NCBI RefSeq assembly: GCF_001536285.1 | Contig: NZ_FAOZ01000017.1 | Span: 118,032-182,031, forward strand | Source: Parafrankia irregularis | GTDB lineage: Bacteria > Actinomycetota > Actinomycetes > Frankiales > Frankiaceae | DNA: 64,000 nucleotides | Direction: 5' to 3' | Shown: in pieces, positions 60,196-64,000 of the stretch | How positions within the stretch are numbered: the stretch's first letter is position 1 | Layout of the letters: every line of letters starts with the position of its first letter | Translations under genes and position numbers: made by a program | Notes under the pieces: generated by a model | Databases searched by the model: none | What the model saw: the letters and a program-made list of their open reading frames with translations, nothing else | What the model was told of the DNA's origin: nothing

Positions 60196-62333
60196 TCATG
60201 CTCTCCCAGGAAGACGGTGGTGAGCGCGACGTGGGTCGGCGCGGCGACGATGTCGCGCAGGTCGTGCCGGAAGGTCGTCCCGCCGGTCCCTCCGGTCCCG
60301 CCGGGCGACCCGGCGGCGCGGTCGTCGGCTGCGGGGGCCGCGGCGGCGGGTGCGGGTGCGGGGGCCGCGGTGAAGCCGTAGCGGGGGTAGAAGTCGCCGA
60401 CGATGCCGTTCTTCGCGGTCGGCGCGTACTCGCCGAGCACCTCGCGGGCGCCGGTGTCGCGGGCGTGGTGCAGCAGGGCCACCAGGCAGGCGTGTTCGAT
60501 GCCGCGGGAGAACACCCGGCAGCTGAGCAGGAAGTTGTCGATCCGCAGGACCGTGCCGCCAGTGCCGCCAGTGCCGCCCGTCCCGGCCGGCCCGTCGAGC
60601 CCCGTCCCCGCTGGCCCGTCGAGCCCGATGCGGCGGGCGAGGATCGCGCCGACCAGGCCGTTGTCGCCGAAGCGGTCCGCGGAGTGGATCGCCAGGACCA
60701 GCGCGGCGGGGTCGTCGAGCAGTGCCGCCACCGCCGGCGGCTGCAGGCGCCGGGTGGTGAGGTTGAACTGGTTGGTCCGCAGCGTGAGCTGCGACAGCCG
60801 CCCGACCTGGGACGCCCGCGCGGCCTCCAGGCGGACGGCGACGCCCAGCTCGCGCAGATAGTCCTCGATGGAGTCGAAGGTGTCCAGGAAGTCGCCGCGG
60901 GCGACGTCCTCGCGGTAGCGCGCCGGGCGGGCCCGGTCGTCCGCGGTGACCTCCCGGACGTTGAACCAGCCGTCGGCGAGCAGCCGTTCCACGTGCGACG
61001 CCGGCTCGTCGTCGACGTCGACCACGGCGATCTCGGGCAGCTCGCGGCGCACCAGCGCCCGCTCGTAGGGGCTGTCGTCGACGAACACGAAGCTCGACGT
61101 GCCGAGGTTGAGCCGGCGGGCCGTCTCCCGCAGGTTCTCCGGTTTGGGCCGCCAGTTCGCGGTGACGTCGGCGAAGTCCTCCGCGCGCAGCGTCAGCCCG
61201 GGGTGCTCGGCCAGGATCCGGCGGACCGGCTCGGGATCGTTCTTGCTCACCACCGCCAGCAGGACCCCCTGCGAGCCGATCTGGCGGGCCACCTTCTGGA
61301 AGGCGCGGAACGCCTCCCCACGGTAGGTGTCGGCGACCTCGACGCCGTCCGGTCCGTCCTCGCCGAGGATGCCGCCCCAGACCGTCCCGTCGAGGTCGAG
61401 CACCAGGCATTTGCGGGTCTGCCCGGCGACCAGGCGGGCCAGATGGCCGACCTCGCGGGCGTAGGCGGCGAGCAGGCCCGGAGCCAGGTGAGCCTTGGCG
61501 TAGACGCTCAGCCGCGGGTCACGGGCCGCCGTCCCGTCCGCGAGGATCGGGTCGAGGTCCAGCACGACGACGGACGGACGGTCCTCGGCCAGCCCGAGCA
61601 GGGCCGTGGCCGCACGCCGCCACAGCGCGCCCAGCGAGGCCCGGGAGCGGTAGTCGACGAGCTGCCCGGCGAGCAGCCGGGGCAGTGGCAGGGTGTTGAG
61701 CACCAGGGTCCCCCGGCCCGTCGCCTGGAACCGGTCGGCGAGCCCGGTCAGCAGCCGGACCTTCTCGTCGACGATCTTCTCCAGGTCGGCGAGCGTCCAC
61801 GGGACGGGCAGCTCGTCCACCACGATCATCGGGTCCAGCACGCACAGGACGAGGTCCGCGCCGGCCGCGTACAGCGCGCTGCCCGGGTCGGTCAGGTCGA
61901 ACACGTAGCTGTCGAACGGGGAGACGACGGGGTCGAGGACCAGGCCGTGCCGGGCCAGCTCCGCGGTGAGCGGCGCGACGAGCGGTGACAGGGTGCCGTG
62001 CCCGGTGATCGCGATCTTCACCACCGGGGCCGTCGGATGGTGTCGCCGCACCTCGGCCGCCGGGACCCGGGCCAGCAACGCGCCCGCCCGAGCCAGCTCC
62101 TCCGGCCCGAGCCCGGCCAGCAGGGGCGCGACCAGCGGGTAGCGGGCGGCGAGCTCACCGGCGCGGTGCAGCTCCAGCAGGGTGCTCGCGCCTGGGGGGT
62201 TGCTCGTGCCTTCGGAGGTGCTCGCCCCTTCGGAGCTGCTCGCGCCGTCGAGGGTGCTCGCGCCTTCGGAGGTGCTCGCGCCGTCGAGGGTGCTCGCGCC
62301 TTCGGAGGTGCTCGCGCCGTCGAGGGTGCTCAC
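60192..62333 (-). CDS. FkbH-like HAD-IIIC protein (glyceryl-ACP formation)
   Basis: A 713-residue protein. GTG 62333 overlaps the KASIII stop (GTGA), as at every junction of this sub-operon, and GGAGAAGG precedes it. The first 50 residues are near repeats (STLDGASTSEGA). The HAD domain has CLVLDLDGTVWGG with Asp313 and Asp315, VSKNDPEPVRRIL and FVDDSPYERALVRRELPEI. The C-terminal part is acetyltransferase-like (NGIVGDFYPRYGF). FkbH-like enzymes take 1,3-bisphosphoglycerate, remove phosphate and load glyceryl on a carrier protein. Poly-GT linkers (GPAGTGGTGGTGGT) interrupt the C-terminal domain. It supplies the three-carbon unit of the tetronate. Confidence 0.93.
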   Translation of the reverse strand: MSTLDGASTSEGASTLDGASTSEGASTLDGASSSEGASTSEGTSNPPGASTLLELHRAGELAARYPLVAPLLAGLGPEELARAGALLARVPAAEVRRHHPTAPVVKIAITGHGTLSPLVAPLTAELARHGLVLDPVVSPFDSYVFDLTDPGSALYAAGADLVLCVLDPMIVVDELPVPWTLADLEKIVDEKVRLLTGLADRFQATGRGTLVLNTLPLPRLLAGQLVDYRSRASLGALWRRAATALLGLAEDRPSVVVLDLDPILADGTAARDPRLSVYAKAHLAPGLLAAYAREVGHLARLVAGQTRKCLVLDLDGTVWGGILGEDGPDGVEVADTYRGEAFRAFQKVARQIGSQGVLLAVVSKNDPEPVRRILAEHPGLTLRAEDFADVTANWRPKPENLRETARRLNLGTSSFVFVDDSPYERALVRRELPEIAVVDVDDEPASHVERLLADGWFNVREVTADDRARPARYREDVARGDFLDTFDSIEDYLRELGVAVRLEAARASQVGRLSQLTLRTNQFNLTTRRLQPPAVAALLDDPAALVLAIHSADRFGDNGLVGAILARRIGLDGPAGTGLDGPAGTGGTGGTGGTVLRIDNFLLSCRVFSRGIEHACLVALLHHARDTGAREVLGEYAPTAKNGIVGDFYPRYGFTAAPAPAPAAAAPAADDRAAGSPGGTGGTGGTTFRHDLRDIVAAPTHVALTTVFLGEHE

Positions 62334-63364
62334 GCCTTCTCCACGGCGAAGCCGGCCCGGATCCACTTGGAGGACTCGACCGAGACGCCGACCGCCCGGT
62401 CGCCGCTCGTCATCCGGTCGAGGATCCGTTCGAGCTGGAAGAACGGGGTGGCGTTGCCGGTGTTGCCGGTCCGGCGCACACAGCTGACCTCCTGCGCGCC
62501 GGGCAGCGCGAGGCGCTCCATGATCTGGGTCGTCATCCGCCCCGACAGCTGCGGCGGCAGAACGTAGTCGACGTCGCCGGGCTTCCAGCCGACGTCCGCC
62601 AGCAGCTCGGCGAGGATCTCCTCGCTCATCACCGGGACCAGTTCCTCGATGGCCTTGTAGTCCTCGGCGACAGTCGGCGAGTCCGGGCCGGGCGGGCGGG
62701 CCCCGAACCAGTCCAGCGACTGGCCCGGTGCCCGGCCGAGACCGGTGAGTCGGGTGCTCACCTGCCGGATCGTCACCGCCGCCGGGGTGGGGTCGACGCT
62801 CAGCACCGCCGCGCCCGCGCCGTCACCGAACAGCATGTAGTTGATCAGTTCGCGGGGTGGCAGCCGGGAGAAGTCCGCGCCGTAGTCGAAGACCTTCGTG
62901 CCGACGTCGCCGCCGAGCACCAGCGCCGTGCGGGGGCCGCCCGCGACCAGCAGCCGGGACGCGACCGCGAGGGCCTGGAACGCCCCCGTGCAGCCGGACT
63001 GGAGCTGGAAGGTCGGCACCCCGTCGATGCCGAGCCGGTCGGCGACGACGTTGACGGTGGTCGGCATCAGCTTGTCCGGGGTGGCCGTGCCCATCACGAT
63101 CAGGTCGACAGCGTCCGGCCCCAGGCCGGCGGCGGCCAGGGCCAGCCGGGCGGCGGTCTCCCCCAGGTCCGCCAGCGTGGACACCACCTCGCCGCTGTCC
63201 AGGTCGACGGACATGTGGCGGGTGTCGGTCCCGACGAAGTGGTCGATCCACTGTCCCCAGTAGGTGTCCAGGCCGAGCCGGGCGGCGAGCGTCGGGTTGT
63301 CCACCGGCGCCCCCGGCAGGGCGGTCCCCACCCCGAGAATGTGCACGTCCGAAGCGTCCGTCAC
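62330..63364 (-). CDS. KASIII-like ketosynthase of tetronate cassette (Agg1/AbyA1/RkD role)
   Basis: A 344-residue FabH-fold enzyme. Cys125 in FQLQSGCTGAFQALAVAS is the nucleophile and Asn301 lies in RRTGNTGNATPF. The FabH HQAN motif is replaced by PQLS (271-274), so the usual active-site His is absent. In tetronate pathways this enzyme joins the polyketide thioester to glyceryl-ACP and closes the ring. GTG 63364 has GGAGGAAAC upstream, and promoter A starts about 40 bp farther on. It is the first gene of the 11-gene minus-strand cluster. Confidence 0.92.
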   Translation of the reverse strand: MTDASDVHILGVGTALPGAPVDNPTLAARLGLDTYWGQWIDHFVGTDTRHMSVDLDSGEVVSTLADLGETAARLALAAAGLGPDAVDLIVMGTATPDKLMPTTVNVVADRLGIDGVPTFQLQSGCTGAFQALAVASRLLVAGGPRTALVLGGDVGTKVFDYGADFSRLPPRELINYMLFGDGAGAAVLSVDPTPAAVTIRQVSTRLTGLGRAPGQSLDWFGARPPGPDSPTVAEDYKAIEELVPVMSEEILAELLADVGWKPGDVDYVLPPQLSGRMTTQIMERLALPGAQEVSCVRRTGNTGNATPFFQLERILDRMTSGDRAVGVSVESSKWIRAGFAVEKA

Positions 63365-63405
63365 CGGTTTCCTCCAGCTGTCGTGCTGTTTCCGGAACGG
63401 ACGTC

Positions 63406-63443
63406 ATCGTCGCCGCGCCGGCTAACGTCGCCCTAAGCCGGCG
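63406..63443 (-). promoter_or_regulatory. SARP-like promoter A (before KASIII gene)
   Basis: Minus strand: CTTAG and GTTAG 11 bp apart (plus-strand 63433-63437 and 63422-63426), then 10 bp to GACGAT (63411-63406). CGCCGG and CCGGCG flank them. Same layout as promoters B and C, but with a less AT-rich core. Confidence 0.55.
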
Positions 63444-63670
63444 TCCAGGCAGCTCCGGGCCGCCGGGCGGCGGAGCGCCGGGCGGCGGAGCGCCGGGCAG
63501 TCGAGACCCCTGGCAGCGCAGATGGGTCGCCACCTTCCGCCTGTCACAGACCGACGCCGATCAAGATCGCCAGTCGGCGGGCAGAGAGGTTCGCGCTCCG
63601 CGAACGCGGCCGGACCTCCGCGCGCCCGAGCGCCCGGGCGCGCCCGGTAGCCCCATGGCGCGGTTTGGCG

Positions 63671-63706
63671 AGTCGTAAGAGTGAAGGATTTTGGTCGTTC
63701 CAACGA
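63671..63706. repeat. Dispersed hairpin repeat, left half (R7), interrupted
   Basis: AGTCGTAAGAGTGAAGGATT followed by TTGGTCGTTCCAACGA matches the left half and loop of copy R2. The expected right half (CCAAAATCC...) is missing. Unrelated sequence leading to an IS30-type transposase begins at about 63707. Confidence 0.65.
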
Positions 63707-64000
63707 GGTGGTCTCAGTCGGTCATTGCACACCTGTCTGGATGGGGGTGTGGGATGCCGGCTGGTCGGCGACCGTTGGGGTGGGATGTGCGTGGAAAGTT
63801 CTGGGATGCGTATGGGGCGGGAGACAGCATCACGGTGGCGGCGGGGAGAGCGGGAGTGAGTTCGTCGGCGGCTCGGTTGTGGATGCTGGCGGTGGGTGGG
63901 GTCCGGCCGCGGCCACCACAGCCGCGGTCACCGTTGCGGTTGTCGATGGCGGAGCGGGAGGAGATCTCGCGGGGCCTGGCGGAAGAGCTGAGTTTCTCCG
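63707..64000 (+). mobile_element. IS30-family insertion sequence, left part
   Basis: The element appears to begin where repeat R7 is cut, with about 150 bp of non-coding end (GGTGGTCTCAGTCGGTCATT first) before the transposase start. The right end lies outside the window, so terminal inverted repeats cannot be checked. Confidence 0.5.
63856..64000 (+). CDS. IS30-family transposase, N-terminal part
   Basis: GTG 63856, preceded by GGGGAGAGCGGGA, opens a frame that runs off the window after 48 residues. RSPLRLSMAEREEISRGLAE followed by ELSFS resembles the N-terminal helix-turn-helix of IS30-type transposases (consensus LSxxEREEISRGLA). The catalytic DDE domain is outside the window. Confidence 0.7.
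   Translation, partial: MSSSAARLWMLAVGGVRPRPPQPRSPLRLSMAEREEISRGLAEELSFS

Noticed and set aside
1..64000. tRNA, rRNA, prophage or plasmid-origin genes
   Set aside because: I looked for cloverleaf ends, rRNA signatures, integrase and replication motifs by eye and found none. A tRNA scan would be more sensitive.

Overview
The window is very GC-rich, uses GTG starts and leaderless-looking starts freely, and encodes a mycothiol-type formaldehyde dehydrogenase, AfsR/SARP and PucR regulators and F420-type (luciferase-like) oxidoreductases. It therefore comes from a mycelial-type actinomycete. A dispersed hairpin repeat with a GATTTTGGTCG core, together with the gene content, makes Frankia or a close relative my best guess. 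That genus call is inference.

Layout. (1) 1-8.4 kb: end of a vanadium-type haloperoxidase, a Tat-exported sulfatase with its formylglycine-generating enzyme, a TetR gene, an MSH-type dehydrogenase and a solute-binding lipoprotein. (2) 8.4-17.2 kb: minus-strand genes for a secreted protein, a luciferase-like oxidoreductase with a MarR regulator, an acyl-CoA synthetase coupled to a 77-residue protein, a PucR regulator divergent from a second binding protein, a cupin and a membrane protein. (3) 17.4-29 kb: a 1205-residue AfsR-like regulator, a VapBC pair, a damaged zone (histidine kinase, membrane-protein, AMP-ligase and cupin remnants), a lysozyme-like cell-wall enzyme with a long structured leader, a polysaccharide deacetylase lipoprotein, nitronate monooxygenase and an AI-2E family transporter. 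(4) 29-39.6 kb: a sulfonate-type ABC importer (SsuA/C/B) headed by a 30-codon leader peptide with the actinobacterial 'RSHIDL..I.SAAC' signature, followed by an oligopeptide-type ABC importer and a LuxR regulator, most genes overlapping by 4 nt. (5) 40-45.3 kb: a small SARP, an EmrB-type efflux pump, a saccharopine-dehydrogenase-like enzyme and a LuxR regulator, with a local inverted-repeat family between them. (6) 45.9-63.4 kb, all minus strand: an 11-gene biosynthetic cluster. (7) 63.7-64 kb: the start of an IS30-type element, apparently inserted in the middle of one of the dispersed hairpins.

The main discovery is region 6. In transcription order it encodes a KASIII-like enzyme, an FkbH-like glyceryl-transfer protein, an ACP, a 2-oxoacid-dehydrogenase-type acyltransferase and an alpha/beta hydrolase. 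This is the five-gene cassette of tetronate biosynthesis (agglomerin, RK-682 and abyssomicin pathways). It is followed by a P450 and ferredoxin, a second ACP, a free FabD-like AT, a KS-AT-DH-ER-KR-ACP polyketide synthase with no thioesterase, and a ketosynthase protein that lacks an AT. I infer that the large PKS, perhaps with a dissected KS + free AT + free ACP module, builds a reduced, methyl-branched chain, and that the cassette joins it to a glyceryl unit, cyclises it to a tetronate and eliminates to an exocyclic methylene.

Three promoters in the cluster share one architecture: direct repeats exactly 11 bp apart, then 10 bp to a -10-like hexamer. That is how SARP activators bind, and a SARP gene lies next door. 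Its own upstream region has three AGGGG repeats at 11-bp spacing.
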